This document shows positions 32,952 through 41,999 of a stretch of 64,000 nt of DNA, piece after piece. Origin of the DNA: an uncultured Caryophanales bacterium. Lineage in GTDB: Bacteria; Bacillota_I; Bacilli_A; RFN20; CAG-826. Every line of letters starts with the position of its first letter. Within the stretch, counting starts at the first letter, position 1. Position numbers and translations under genes: made by a program. Under the pieces are notes generated by a model, which was not told the origin of the DNA, made no database searches, and worked only from the letters and a program-made list of their open reading frames with translations. The stretch spans positions 65,557-129,556 of the forward strand of contig CAMJWS010000001.1 of assembly GCA_946409515.1 (NCBI GenBank), in the 5' to 3' direction.

Positions 32952-33659
32952 ATGATTAAAGCAGTTTTATTCGATTTAGACGGAACATTACTCCCCATGG
33001 ATGAGGAGTATTTTAAAAAGATTTATTTTGGTGAGGTCTATAAAAAGATCGCCTATTTAGGTTACACTCTTGATGAGCTTTTAAAGGTTATTTGGTATGG
33101 CACTAAAGCCATGATTAAAAATGATGGTAGCCAAACCAATGAAGAACTATTCTGGAAATCATTTATTGAAGTTCATCCAGATAGATTAGAAGAAAACAAA
33201 GAGAACTTTGTGGACTTCTATAGCAATATCTTCCCTACTTTAGGTCATACATGTGGCTATCAACCATTAGCGAAAGACTTTATTAAAGCTCTTAAAGATA
33301 AAGGCTATGAAGTGATTATTGCTTCTAACCCAATCTTCCCTATCGTGGCCACTAAAGCAAGAATCAAATGGGCGGGATGTAATCCAGACGATTTTAAATA
33401 TATTACCGCTTATGAAAACTCTAGATTTAGTAAACCAAATCTTAAATATTATGAAGAGATATTAGAAAAAACTGGTTACAAACCAGAAGAAGTCATTATG
33501 GTGGGTAATGATGTGAGAGAAGATATGATTGTTAATAAGTTAGGCATCGATTCTTATCTCATTACTGATTGTTTATTAAATTTAGATAATGAAGATATAA
33601 ATAAATATAAGCACGGAAACTTTAAAGAAATAATGGATCTCGTGCTTGCTAGATTATAG
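32952..33659 (+). CDS. HAD-superfamily phosphatase
   Basis: 235 residues. HAD motif I FDLDGTLLP at 7-15 with Asp8 and Asp10, motif II IIASNP, motif III Lys in FSKPN, motif IV MVGNDVREDM. The helical cap (about 18-100) is of the phosphoglycolate phosphatase type. Cytosolic phosphomonoesterase of unknown substrate. It overlaps the convergent NUDIX gene by 11 bases at the 3' ends. Confidence 0.88.
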   Translation: MIKAVLFDLDGTLLPMDEEYFKKIYFGEVYKKIAYLGYTLDELLKVIWYGTKAMIKNDGSQTNEELFWKSFIEVHPDRLEENKENFVDFYSNIFPTLGHTCGYQPLAKDFIKALKDKGYEVIIASNPIFPIVATKARIKWAGCNPDDFKYITAYENSRFSKPNLKYYEEILEKTGYKPEEVIMVGNDVREDMIVNKLGIDSYLITDCLLNLDNEDINKYKHGNFKEIMDLVLARL

Positions 33660-34062
33660 TTTTTAAGAAGTCGTTAGCCTTTTTAAGGACGTTTTTCCAG
33701 TTATCAAACTCTAAGAGATTGTATGCTTCTTGGTATGTATAGACCTTGATGTCATCAATCTCTTTTTCTTGTCTATGATAATCAAGATTATCAATTTCAC
33801 CGATGAAGAGCACTACGTCTTTGTCAACATCAATTTCTGGAATGTAGTAATTGATAACTTCTCTAAAACCTTCTTTGATATGCGCTTTTAATCCTGTTTC
33901 TTCTAAACATTCACGTAAAGCTGTTTCTTCTTCGGTTTCATTACCTTCAACGTGGCCTTTAGGGAAAGATAAAAAGCCATTAGTTTGTCTTTCTAACAAA
34001 TAATGGATTTCATTATTGATGATGATATAGGCAACAACGCCACAGGACTTTTCGTATTTCAT
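33649..34062 (-). CDS. NUDIX hydrolase, Ap4A hydrolase-like
   Basis: 137 residues from the ATG at 34062 (MKYEKSCGVVAY). An upstream GTG at 34083 would place the start inside the tRNA-Gly gene. Complete NUDIX box (GHVEGNETEEETALRECLEE then TGL) with EKSCGVVAY and FPKGH as in bis(5'-nucleosyl)-tetraphosphatases. It probably clears Ap4A or similar dinucleotides. Only 13 bases follow the tRNA-Gly CCA end, so the mRNA may arise by tRNA 3' processing or from a TATAAA right before the start. Confidence 0.9.
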   Translation of the reverse strand: MKYEKSCGVVAYIIINNEIHYLLERQTNGFLSFPKGHVEGNETEEETALRECLEETGLKAHIKEGFREVINYYIPEIDVDKDVVLFIGEIDNLDYHRQEKEIDDIKVYTYQEAYNLLEFDNWKNVLKKANDFLKTII

Positions 34063-34075
34063 ATATTTATACAAA

Positions 34076-34149
34076 TGGAGCACGCGACGGGAATCGAACC
34101 CGCACGATTAGCTTGGGAAGCTAAAGTTCTACCACTAAACTACGCGTGC
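34076..34149 (-). tRNA. tRNA-Gly (anticodon CCC)
   Basis: 74 bases, acceptor GCACGCG/CGCGTGC, anticodon loop TTCCCAA in a TTAGC/GCTAA stem, encoded CCA. Confidence 0.94.
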
Positions 34150-34154
34150 TTCTT

Positions 34155-34179
34155 GTAAAAAAGCCCTTTGCCAGGGCTT
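34155..34179 (-). terminator. Terminator between tRNA-Val and tRNA-Gly
   Basis: Stem AAGCCCT/AGGGCTT followed by T6 on minus. It would end the Thr-Val transcript before the Gly gene, so Gly may need read-through or its own start. Confidence 0.8.
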
Positions 34180-34190
34180 ATTCACTAATT

Positions 34191-34266
34191 TGGTGGGTAC
34201 TGACGGGATCGAACCGCCGACCTTCTGTACGTCAAACAGATGCTCTCCCAGCTGAGCTAAATACCC
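34191..34266 (-). tRNA. tRNA-Val (anticodon GAC)
   Basis: 76 bases, acceptor GGGTATT/AGTACCC, anticodon loop TTGACGT in a TCTGT/ACAGA stem, encoded CCA. Confidence 0.94.
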
Positions 34267-34274
34267 AATTTTGC

Positions 34275-34351
34275 TGGTGCCGACTACAGGAATTGAACCT
34301 GCAACCCACTGATTACGATTCAGTTGCGCTACCAGATTGCGCCAAGTCGGC
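34275..34351 (-). tRNA. tRNA-Thr (anticodon CGT)
   Basis: 77 bases, acceptor GCCGACT/AGTCGGC, anticodon loop ATCGTAA in an ACTGA/TCAGT stem, encoded CCA. Confidence 0.94.
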
Positions 34352-34380
34352 AGGTAGTAATTCGTTTTAGTCGCTTAAAT

Positions 34381-34409
34381 ATAATAGTAAAAATTGAAAT
34401 AAGTTGCAA
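34381..34409 (-). promoter_or_regulatory. Promoter of the tRNA-Thr/Val transcript
   Basis: On minus TTGCAA (34404-34409), 17-bp spacer, TATTAT (34381-34386). Confidence 0.8.
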
Positions 34410-34443
34410 CAATAAATTATCTTTTTAATTTATGCCTGAATAA

Positions 34444-35964
34444 TTAGGCCTTTTTCTTTTGTGGAACTGGGGAGAAAACAAAGGATAATTTTTCTTTTTT
34501 GCATATTCTTTGAATAGCAAATTTACCTTGTGTCATGGCAATTGGTAAACCACCAGGACCTTGTAACCATTGTCCAGATAAATAGAAGTTCTTTAAGCCT
34601 CTAAGAAGACCACTATGGGCGAACATCGCATCTCTTTTAGAGAATAAGAAACTCATATAGACACCATTAGAGGTATTCACATAATGGTTAAATGTGTATG
34701 GAGTGGAAACATCTAAGATTTCTAATTCACCGATATTTGGAAGTTTATCAAGAATTCTGGATTTCACATCTTCAGCGATTTCTTGTTTTATCTTTAGATA
34801 CATTTCTCTATTCTTAGATAACTTTCTCCAATATGGATAATCAACGTTACTTTGATCAACCATGACGGAAAGGACTGTCTTATCCCCTCTAGTGAATGTT
34901 TCATCATAAGCATAGCTACGAATCGTTAAGTGACTAATTGTATTACCAGCAACGCTAAATGGTTCACATTCAAAAGTATATGGGATTGGTAAGTTATTAT
35001 TCTTTTTAACAGAGAAGTGAAATAACATGCAGCTTGGAGCTTGATGTCTCACTGGATTATCAAAACGTTTTTGGAAAGCTGGGAACTTATATTGGTCTCT
35101 AAGTAATCTCTTTAAGGTGTAGTTGGTATCTAAGCAAGAAATGACATAATCACCTCTATATTCTTCACCATTAATAAGTCTAACGCCCTTAGCCATATCG
35201 TTTTCGATAATAACACTGTCAACGTTAGCGTTTAACTTTAAAGCACCACCTAAAGCGATGAACTTTTCTTTCATACGTTCCACCATTGGTTTAGATGCAC
35301 CAACAGGGATACCACCATCACCCATAACTACAGTAGCGTAGCTATAGATCATGGAGAATAAGTTACCTGTACCGATTTGGGCTTTGGTTAAAGCATATCT
35401 AATAACTGGTGATTTAAATTTAGCGGCGAATTCTTCGCATGAAACAAACATAGTCTTTAAGTAGGACGGCCACACTGATAAGACTTTTAAGCCTAGAGCC
35501 ATCTTACGATTTAATGGGATCATGCTTAAAGGTAAGTCTAATGGGAGTTCCACTTTTGTGAAGTCTCTAACCATCTTAAAGAACTTATGAATCATCTTGG
35601 AGTCAACTGGTGAGACTTCTTTCCACTCTTTTTCAGCGCGGTCTAAGTCTCTCCATAAGGTCACTGTTTGACCTTCATATTCAAAAGTACCCCAGGAAGG
35701 AAGATATAAAATATCGTCTTGACTTCTAAAGGCATCAACATTCTTCCACATTTCGTTTAAGAATGTGCCTTCTTTAGTGCCTGTTAACCAGTGGACACAA
35801 CCATCAAGATAGAATCCTTTTCTATACCAGCCTGTGCACATGCCACCAACTGATGGGTTCTTTTCTAATAAGATTGCGTGAAAGCCGTGCTGTTCTGCAT
35901 AAATACCTGCAGATAAACCAGCCACACCGGCACCGATAATAATAATGCGTTTTTCGTTTTGCAT
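34444..35964 (-). CDS. FAD-dependent oxidoreductase of the CrtI / carotenoid isomerase type
   Basis: 506 residues. N-terminal Rossmann motif IIIGAGVAGLSAGIYAEQHG, then LEKNPSVGGMCTGWYRKGFYLDGCVHWLTG, the hallmark of phytoene desaturase and retinol-saturase-like flavoproteins; a C-terminal FAD contact GGLPIAMTQGK. Substrate is unknown, since no carotenoid genes are near. The ATG at 35964 (not 35988) is preferred because a TATCAT box lies exactly 6 bases before it, with no ribosome site, as in other leaderless genes here. Confidence 0.85.
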   Translation of the reverse strand: MQNEKRIIIIGAGVAGLSAGIYAEQHGFHAILLEKNPSVGGMCTGWYRKGFYLDGCVHWLTGTKEGTFLNEMWKNVDAFRSQDDILYLPSWGTFEYEGQTVTLWRDLDRAEKEWKEVSPVDSKMIHKFFKMVRDFTKVELPLDLPLSMIPLNRKMALGLKVLSVWPSYLKTMFVSCEEFAAKFKSPVIRYALTKAQIGTGNLFSMIYSYATVVMGDGGIPVGASKPMVERMKEKFIALGGALKLNANVDSVIIENDMAKGVRLINGEEYRGDYVISCLDTNYTLKRLLRDQYKFPAFQKRFDNPVRHQAPSCMLFHFSVKKNNNLPIPYTFECEPFSVAGNTISHLTIRSYAYDETFTRGDKTVLSVMVDQSNVDYPYWRKLSKNREMYLKIKQEIAEDVKSRILDKLPNIGELEILDVSTPYTFNHYVNTSNGVYMSFLFSKRDAMFAHSGLLRGLKNFYLSGQWLQGPGGLPIAMTQGKFAIQRICKKEKLSFVFSPVPQKKKA

Positions 35965-36040
35965 GCTTAAATGATAATGATTAATCAAAAATTAAGCACA
36001 CTACTATAAAAATATCTAACTCTACTGAGAGGAGAGAGTA

Positions 36041-38785
36041 TTATCTACTGACTTTTCTCTTTATAAAGAGAACAAGGACAACAATTTCGTGGACAATCAC
36101 AGGCGCGACGCTAAGCGCGAGCACGATGCCCCAGTGCGCAATGTCTAATGGCGCGCATGAGAAGAAGGTATTTAAGCCTGGAATATTGACCACTGCGACT
36201 TGTAAACCAACGCCTAAAGCGAAGGATAACCATAATAACCAGTTCTTGCTCCAGAAGTTATGGACAAAGGACTTCTTAATGGAAGTCATACCTAACATAT
36301 GGAAGAGTTCTGATAAGGATAAGACACAGAACGCAGCAGTTTGTGATTGCATACGAATGGCTTCATTATTTGTTAACACTTCAGCGATTTGTTCTAAAGA
36401 GTTAGCGTGTCCTTCAAAGATTGGGACCATTAAGAAGGCAAAGACTGTGGTAATAGTAATTAATAAACCATAACCAAATGTCACCCAATAACCACCTCTA
36501 GAGAATAGTGATTCTTTTGGATTACGTGGCTTATCATCCATGATGCCACTTTCTTTTTCATCAGCACCGAGAGCGACCGCTGGTAAAGAGTCTGTAATTA
36601 AGTTAACCCATAAAATATGGATCGCGAGTAATGGAGTTGGTAAGTTATGTTCCACTAAGAAGAGAGACATAATAACAACTGCGAACATCGCTAAGACTTC
36701 CGCAATATTTGTGGATAATAAGAATAAGACTGTCTTCTTGATGTTGGTATAAATACCACGACCTTCTTCCACCGCTTTTTCAATGGAAGCAAAGTTATCA
36801 TCAGTTAAGACCATGTCAGCAGCACCTTTAGCAACGTCGGTACCAGTGATACCCATAGCGATACCAATGTCCGCTGCTTTTAAGCTTGGTGCGTCATTAA
36901 CGCCATCACCTGTCATCGCAGCGATATTGCCATTTGCTTTAATAGCGGTCACGATTTGGACTTTGTTTTCAGGAGAAACACGAGCAAAGACATGTACTGT
37001 CTTGACCTTTTCTTGTAATTGTTCTGGTGTTAAGGCATCGATTTCATCACCACTTAAGGCTTCACCATTTTCATCAGCAATGCCTAATTCTTTAGCAATT
37101 GCTAAAGCGGTTGTCTTATGGTCACCAGTAATCATAATGGTTGTGATGCCAGCTTTCTTAAAGATAGAAACAGCATTTTTACATTCTGGTCTTGGTGGGT
37201 CAATCATACCCACTAAACCAACGAAGACTAAGTTTTCCTCTTTTAATTCATCAGCGTATGTATAAGCAAGGCCTAAAACACGAAGGGCATCCACTGCCAT
37301 TGTGTCAGAGGCTTTCATAATGTTTTCTTTATCTTCTTTGGTAATTTTTCTTTCTTTACCATTGATTAAGATTCGATCAGCAACTTTTAAGATTGAGTCA
37401 ATCGCACCTTTGGTGAAGATAATCTTTTTGCCTTCATAAGTGTGTTGAGTGGACATCATCTTACGTACAGAATCAAATGGATATTCGTTAATACGTGGGG
37501 CGATTTTTTCTAAATCACCCTTATGTTGATTCATCTTATTCGCGTATTCCACTAAAGCGATTTCAGTTGGATCACCATAAACACCATCATCAACAGAAGC
37601 GTTAGAACAAAGGGATAAACCCATTGATAAGAATTTATAATCATCAGTGAAGATTTCATCACCACCAACAAGCTTTTCATTTAAGTAAGCACGCACTACT
37701 GTCATCTTGTTTTGTGTTAATGTACCAGTCTTATCAGAGCAGACCACACTAACAGCGCCTAATGTTTCAACAGATGGTAATTTACGCACAATGGTATTGG
37801 CTTTGACCATCTTTTGGACGCCTAAAGCTAAGACAATAGTAACAACAGCAGGTAAGCCTTCTGGAACAGCGGCAACCGCGAGCGAGATAGCAAACATGAA
37901 GTTTTCAATAATGCCATCAAGCCAGCCTTCAGTACCTAAAGGTACACGAGCGTTGGCTCTAAACAAGTCAATTAATTGAATACCAAATAAGATAACAACG
38001 ATAACGATTGTTAAGATACCTAAGAATTTAGATAACTTAGCAAGTTGCTTTTGAAGTGGAGTTGTATCGTCATCTCCTTCGGAGAGTAATTTAGCAATCT
38101 TACCGGTTTCAGTATCGATACCAGTTCTAACAACAATACCTTCACCACGACCATACACGACAGGTGTAGACATATAGACCATATTGACTCTATCACCAAC
38201 ACCAACTTCATCACTGAAGACGATATTAGCGTCTTTTTCGACTGGCAAAGATTCACCAGTTAATGATGATTCATCGGTTTTTAAGTTAATAGCCTCAGTT
38301 AAACGAAGATCCGCTGGAACGGTTCTGCCTTCTTCTAAGATGACGATATCACCAACAACGAGTTCTTCCGCTTTTAATTCAATGAGTTTACCATCACGTC
38401 TAACAACACATGTTGGAGAAGACATCTTTTTAAGAGCTTCTAATGATTTTTCCGCTTTGTTTTCTTGAACAGTGCCAATGATCGCATTTAATACGCAGAC
38501 GCCTAAGATAATGACAGGATCTGCAAAGTCGAATGATTCACCATTTTTAACGGTATTGAAAATAGAAATCGCAACACTTAGAAGTGCGGCCGCTAAAAGG
38601 ATGAAGATCATTGGGTCATTGAACTGACCTAAGAACACTAAAAAAAGCGGGGTTTTCTTTTTCTCTGGCAATTTGTTAGGCCCATATTTAATGAGTCTTT
38701 CACCAGCTTCTTGGCTAGTTAAACCTTGCTCAACATTACTATCAAGTTCTTGCAAGACTTCCTTTGCGCTTTTTGTTTCAAACAT
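36041..38785 (-). CDS. P2-type cation ATPase, probably Mn2+/Ca2+ exporter
   Basis: 914 residues from the ATG at 38785, which has GGAGGA 8 bases upstream. All P2A-type marks are present: LTGES, the PEGLP helix in VAAVPEGLPAVV, CSDKTGTLT, KGA, TGDGVNDAPSLK, and the M5/M6 region with NLITDSLPA. Such pumps move Ca2+ or Mn2+ out of the cell. Because the gene lies behind a yybP-ykoY manganese riboswitch, Mn2+ is the more likely physiological cargo, as in Lactococcus YoaB-type pumps. The N-terminal cation ATPase domain is standard. Confidence 0.92.
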   Translation of the reverse strand: MFETKSAKEVLQELDSNVEQGLTSQEAGERLIKYGPNKLPEKKKTPLFLVFLGQFNDPMIFILLAAALLSVAISIFNTVKNGESFDFADPVIILGVCVLNAIIGTVQENKAEKSLEALKKMSSPTCVVRRDGKLIELKAEELVVGDIVILEEGRTVPADLRLTEAINLKTDESSLTGESLPVEKDANIVFSDEVGVGDRVNMVYMSTPVVYGRGEGIVVRTGIDTETGKIAKLLSEGDDDTTPLQKQLAKLSKFLGILTIVIVVILFGIQLIDLFRANARVPLGTEGWLDGIIENFMFAISLAVAAVPEGLPAVVTIVLALGVQKMVKANTIVRKLPSVETLGAVSVVCSDKTGTLTQNKMTVVRAYLNEKLVGGDEIFTDDYKFLSMGLSLCSNASVDDGVYGDPTEIALVEYANKMNQHKGDLEKIAPRINEYPFDSVRKMMSTQHTYEGKKIIFTKGAIDSILKVADRILINGKERKITKEDKENIMKASDTMAVDALRVLGLAYTYADELKEENLVFVGLVGMIDPPRPECKNAVSIFKKAGITTIMITGDHKTTALAIAKELGIADENGEALSGDEIDALTPEQLQEKVKTVHVFARVSPENKVQIVTAIKANGNIAAMTGDGVNDAPSLKAADIGIAMGITGTDVAKGAADMVLTDDNFASIEKAVEEGRGIYTNIKKTVLFLLSTNIAEVLAMFAVVIMSLFLVEHNLPTPLLAIHILWVNLITDSLPAVALGADEKESGIMDDKPRNPKESLFSRGGYWVTFGYGLLITITTVFAFLMVPIFEGHANSLEQIAEVLTNNEAIRMQSQTAAFCVLSLSELFHMLGMTSIKKSFVHNFWSKNWLLWLSFALGVGLQVAVVNIPGLNTFFSCAPLDIAHWGIVLALSVAPVIVHEIVVLVLFIKRKVSR

Positions 38786-38807
38786 ATACTTGTCCTCCAA
38801 AAAGTTT

Positions 38808-38886
38808 CTAGCGTCTTGCTCATACACTGGTTAGTCCCGGGTTATTCACCGTGTTGACGAGATTCTAACTTCGCTACTCCCGCTTA
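38808..38886 (-). ncRNA. yybP-ykoY manganese riboswitch aptamer
   Basis: Read on minus: CGGGAGTAGCG (loop 1), a GTTAG/CTAAC helix around CGTCAACACGGTGAA, then GAGCAAGACGCT (loop 3), closed by AGCG/CGCT. The GGGAGUAG and GCAAGAC blocks and the inner GUCAACA match the yybP-ykoY consensus. Mn2+ docks the two loops. Only about 22 bases separate P1 from the start codon, with GGAGGA between, so control of ribosome access is more likely than a terminator. Confidence 0.88.
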
Positions 38887-38951
38887 TAATCTAATATGTT
38901 TTGTGCTATGCACATTAATAATGTTATATGAGTATTACTTAAAAGTAAACA

Positions 38952-39743
38952 CTATTCCAAATATAAGGATTTAAGCTTATCGATATCTACACCTAAAGCT
39001 TCTTTGATGTAATTAATGGTGCCGCCGTAGTGTTCTTTCATCGCATTAATTGCGGAATTCATATATTCCACACGAGTGGAAAATACATCAATTAAGCTTT
39101 GCTTATATTCTTCATTATAGAAAGGAAGATATTCCACTCTTCTAAGCATCATCTCAGCGCGCTTTTCCATGGCAATATTTGAATATAAATAATCATTCAT
39201 TGCGTCTTCTTCACTAACGCCTAAGGCTATTTCAACTAGATAGGCCGCAAAGCCTGTTCTATCTTTACCTTGTGAGCAATGGAAATATGTCACTCTATTA
39301 TCATTTAAGATAATTTCAAAGAACTTCTTATAAGCGCCGATACCATCTTGAGTGGTAATAAATTCACTATAGACTTTGACTAAATGGTTAAAGCCACTAG
39401 TGTTATCTTCTAAAAACCATAATAGGTTGCCATCAGAACTCTTCATTCTTTGTCTTGCTTCGTCATTAGTTTTCTTACTTAAAACAGGAAGGTTGTGCAT
39501 TCTTACACCATCAAGATGGAAATCAGGATAATATTCAAATTCATCAGGGCTTCTAAAATCGATAATATCAGTGATGTTTAAGCCTTTAATGATTTGTTCA
39601 TCATTTTCATCAATCTTAGTTAAAACGCTGCCTCTGATTAAACGGCCATATTTAATATGATGACCATCAATTGTGACCATACCACCGATATCACGGATAT
39701 TCTTTTGAAATGATAATTCGTAGACTTTCATAGCTGTTTTCAT
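38952..39743 (-). CDS. Tyrosine-type protein phosphatase (PTP family 3)
   Basis: 263 residues. The P-loop HCSQGKDRTG at 155-164 gives catalytic Cys156 and Arg162; the N-terminal NIRDIGG and RGSVL segments are typical of the tyrosine phosphatase family found in Firmicutes (Iph/LipA-like). It may act on phosphotyrosine proteins, phosphoinositides or other phosphoesters. There is no signal peptide. A second Met at residue 5 (39731) is an alternative start. A half-site GCAGTTGTCTACAA lies 17 bases upstream, like the XRE dyad at 3022-3050. Confidence 0.87.
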   Translation of the reverse strand: MKTAMKVYELSFQKNIRDIGGMVTIDGHHIKYGRLIRGSVLTKIDENDEQIIKGLNITDIIDFRSPDEFEYYPDFHLDGVRMHNLPVLSKKTNDEARQRMKSSDGNLLWFLEDNTSGFNHLVKVYSEFITTQDGIGAYKKFFEIILNDNRVTYFHCSQGKDRTGFAAYLVEIALGVSEEDAMNDYLYSNIAMEKRAEMMLRRVEYLPFYNEEYKQSLIDVFSTRVEYMNSAINAMKEHYGGTINYIKEALGVDIDKLKSLYLE

Positions 39744-39759
39744 ATTATTATGAATGCTT

Positions 39760-39774
39760 GCAGTTGTCTACAAA
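39760..39774. promoter_or_regulatory. Half-site matching the XRE-upstream dyad
   Basis: GCAGTTGTCTACAA, equal to the dyad arms at 3022-3050 at 13 of 14 positions each, lies just upstream of the phosphatase start. Confidence 0.35.
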
Positions 39775-39792
39775 ATGAAGGCAACTATAAAT

Positions 39793-39822
39793 AAAAAACT
39801 TTGACACACGAGGTATCAAAGT
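39793..39822 (-). terminator. Terminator of the CPBP protease gene
   Basis: Stem ACTTTGA/TCAAAGT then T6 on minus, 11 bases past the stop. Confidence 0.85.
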
Positions 39823-39832
39823 CATTTATTAG

Positions 39833-40723
39833 TTATTGTTGTTCAGCTGGAATTTGATTGGCAGCTTTCTTTTTACGGATTGCATCGATGATGAACCAAA
39901 TAAGAACAGCGGTAAATGAAACAGATTGAGCAATAGAGATACGGATAACAGTTAGATTATCTGCTTCGCCTTCTTTATTGATAACATGGAGGATGTTAAC
40001 AATTGTGTTATTCACAAAGTGATCACCCATACCCATATAAAGATTACCTGTTAATTTACCCATCATGGCAAATTTGAAACCCACTAAAGCGGATGTACCA
40101 ATAAGCATCGCGGATTCGCCAATGAAACCACCAACTGTTTTATTACCGTCAATTAAGCTTCTTAAAGGCGCCATAATGTGCCATACACCAAATAAAACGG
40201 AAGCAATGATACCAGCGATAAGGAATTTATATTTATCAGAGAGCATCTTTTGGAATAAGCCTCTAAAGACACCTTCTTCCATTAATACATTGATGATGTT
40301 ACCGATAACACAGATCACAAAGAAGATAAATTCAGTATGTTTGGCTTGTTCTCCACCATCAACTGAATAAGCGGTAACATATAGTTCAACTGCTTGTAAG
40401 TTATTAGAGGCCACTAAAATAATGATTTCAACACCGTAGGCGATAATAAAGACGATAATACCAAAGGCCAAACCTTTTAAGATATCTAAGAATGATTTAC
40501 CGGTTTTAAAACCAACATCTTCAAATCTATAACGGAAAACAAATATCGCCGCAATCATTAAGCCAATACCAATTAGTTTATGAATAAAGGCTTCACCAAA
40601 GAATGTTTGGTCAGTGCGGATGACAAAGTATTCTAAAGCGCGAAAAGCAAAGCAAATAGCATAGATAATTAGTACTGCAAGAATTGTTTTTAATTTAGTG
40701 TTTAATAATTTAGATTCGTTCAT
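39833..40723 (-). CDS. CPBP (CAAX-like) intramembrane metalloprotease
   Basis: 296 residues starting MNESKLL at 40723 (GGAG 8 bases upstream; the ATG at 40735 lies in that ribosome site). About eight membrane helices. Motif 1 EEGVFRGLFQK has the EExxxR signature, and FGVWHI supplies the His of motif 2. Family members cleave membrane-embedded peptides, and in Firmicutes often mature or give immunity to bacteriocins; no bacteriocin gene is seen nearby. Promoter TAGACA-16-TATAAT at 40745-40772; terminator right after. Confidence 0.9.
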   Translation of the reverse strand: MNESKLLNTKLKTILAVLIIYAICFAFRALEYFVIRTDQTFFGEAFIHKLIGIGLMIAAIFVFRYRFEDVGFKTGKSFLDILKGLAFGIIVFIIAYGVEIIILVASNNLQAVELYVTAYSVDGGEQAKHTEFIFFVICVIGNIINVLMEEGVFRGLFQKMLSDKYKFLIAGIIASVLFGVWHIMAPLRSLIDGNKTVGGFIGESAMLIGTSALVGFKFAMMGKLTGNLYMGMGDHFVNNTIVNILHVINKEGEADNLTVIRISIAQSVSFTAVLIWFIIDAIRKKKAANQIPAEQQ

Positions 40724-40744
40724 AACTTTCTCCATAGCGATATT

Positions 40745-40772
40745 ATTATACAGGCATTTTAATTTGTGTCTA
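40745..40772 (-). promoter_or_regulatory. Promoter of the CPBP protease gene
   Basis: On minus TAGACA (40767-40772), 16-bp spacer, TATAAT (40745-40750). Confidence 0.7.
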
Positions 40773-40791
40773 GATATTTATTAATTTATTA

Positions 40792-40822
40792 ATAAAAAAG
40801 ACTGATTGTTCACATCAGTCTT
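40792..40822 (-). terminator. Terminator of tRNA-Leu(CAA)
   Basis: Stem AAGACTGAT/ATCAGTCTT then T5 on minus; related to the GGACTGAT terminators behind other tRNAs. Confidence 0.88.
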
Positions 40823-40834
40823 TTAATAACCTAA

Positions 40835-40921
40835 TGGTGCCCGAGGCCGGAATCGAACCGGCACGGTATCGCTACCGCTGGATTTTGAGTCCAGTGCGTC
40901 TACCAGTTTCACCACTCGGGC
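40835..40921 (-). tRNA. tRNA-Leu (anticodon CAA)
   Basis: 87 bases with a long variable arm (CGGTAGCGATACCG), acceptor GCCCGAG/CTCGGGC, anticodon loop CTCAAAA in a CTGGA/TCCAG stem, encoded CCA. A TATAAT box is at 40931-40936. Confidence 0.95.
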
Positions 40922-40978
40922 AGTGAGTTAATTATATAACAGTGATGAAAAAAGTAGAAACACTAATTTTTACGTTGT

Positions 40979-41860
40979 TTAATCACGATTTTCGCCAACA
41001 TAGAAGATGGCTAATGAATCTGGACCAATGTGCGCGCCTGTAATGAGGTCATAGAAATAGATTTCAACATTACTGACACCATGGTCAGTTAGATAGTTTT
41101 TGATTGATAAAGCATCATCGTAGGCATCGCAGTGAGAAATATAAACCGTTTGTTTTTCTGGATGTCTAATCTTAGCAAGACAAGTTTCCGCAAGTCTTTT
41201 AAGCGCCATTTTACGGCCACTTACTTTACCCGCTACTTCAATCTTAGATTTATTGCTACCTTTCAAGATGAATTTAATTCTTAAGAAATTGATGAATTTC
41301 GCTAATAAAGCGGATACTCTTCCTTTCTTAATTAAGTATTTAATATCACCAACGGTGAATTCACTCCTCACCTGGAATTTGAACTTTTCACATTCATAAC
41401 AAAGATCTTTAAAAGACATGCCTTTCTTCGCTAATTCATAGGCATGAAGAGCTTGAAGACCTTCACCAAAGCCGGCGGTGGCACTATCAACGATATAGAC
41501 GACTTCTTTACCTTGCTCTCTATTGATTGTGTCTCTAGCGGTACACGCTGAGTTATATGTGCCTGAAATACCTTTAGCCATCACAAAGCAGATAATTTGA
41601 TGACCATCTTCCACATCTTTTCTAAATGCTTCTTCATATGTATAAGGAGTGACTTGAGAAGTATTAATACTACTACCTTCACGCATCTTTTGATAAAAAG
41701 AGTGAGAGAATTGGTCAACGTTAATATCATCTTCATAGCATTGATAGATTTTTTCATCGATAGTTAACGACATATTGACCACTTTGATTTCAGCGTTTCT
41801 TTTTTCGATAATGTCTTTGAATAGATTGCTACCCGCATCAGCGTAAATTTTAATTGCCAT
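40979..41860 (-). CDS. DegV family fatty-acid-binding protein
   Basis: 293 residues with the family plan: N-terminal DAGSNL, INTSQVTPYTYEEAF around residue 65, GISGTYNSA around 97, VDSATAGFGEGLQ, LKKGRVS-type YLIKKGRVSAL and a C-terminal GAHIGPDSLAIFYVG. DegV/FakB proteins bind an acyl chain and deliver it to the fatty acid kinase FakA. The first motif is DAGSN rather than DSTAD. AAGGAGG ribosome site. No fakA nearby. tRNA-Leu follows. Confidence 0.92.
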   Translation of the reverse strand: MAIKIYADAGSNLFKDIIEKRNAEIKVVNMSLTIDEKIYQCYEDDINVDQFSHSFYQKMREGSSINTSQVTPYTYEEAFRKDVEDGHQIICFVMAKGISGTYNSACTARDTINREQGKEVVYIVDSATAGFGEGLQALHAYELAKKGMSFKDLCYECEKFKFQVRSEFTVGDIKYLIKKGRVSALLAKFINFLRIKFILKGSNKSKIEVAGKVSGRKMALKRLAETCLAKIRHPEKQTVYISHCDAYDDALSIKNYLTDHGVSNVEIYFYDLITGAHIGPDSLAIFYVGENRD

Positions 41861-41925
41861 AAGCGTTCCTCCTTTTTAGCCGTCAATATAGTAAGAAAAG
41901 AAAACTCATTAATAAATCTATTAAT

Positions 41926-41955
41926 AAAAAAGATTACTCTATTAGGAATAATCTT
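41926..41955 (-). terminator. Terminator of the 5'-nucleotidase-like gene
   Basis: Stem AAGATTA/TAATCTT, then T6 on minus. Confidence 0.75.
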
Positions 41956-41999
41956 TACTCTACTAGGATAATTTGAACTGATAGATTACAAAGTAATCT

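Noticed and set aside
36126-38468. Plus-strand frames within the P-type ATPase gene
   Set aside because: All are shadows of the 914-residue gene on the opposite strand, with no ribosome sites or recognisable domains.
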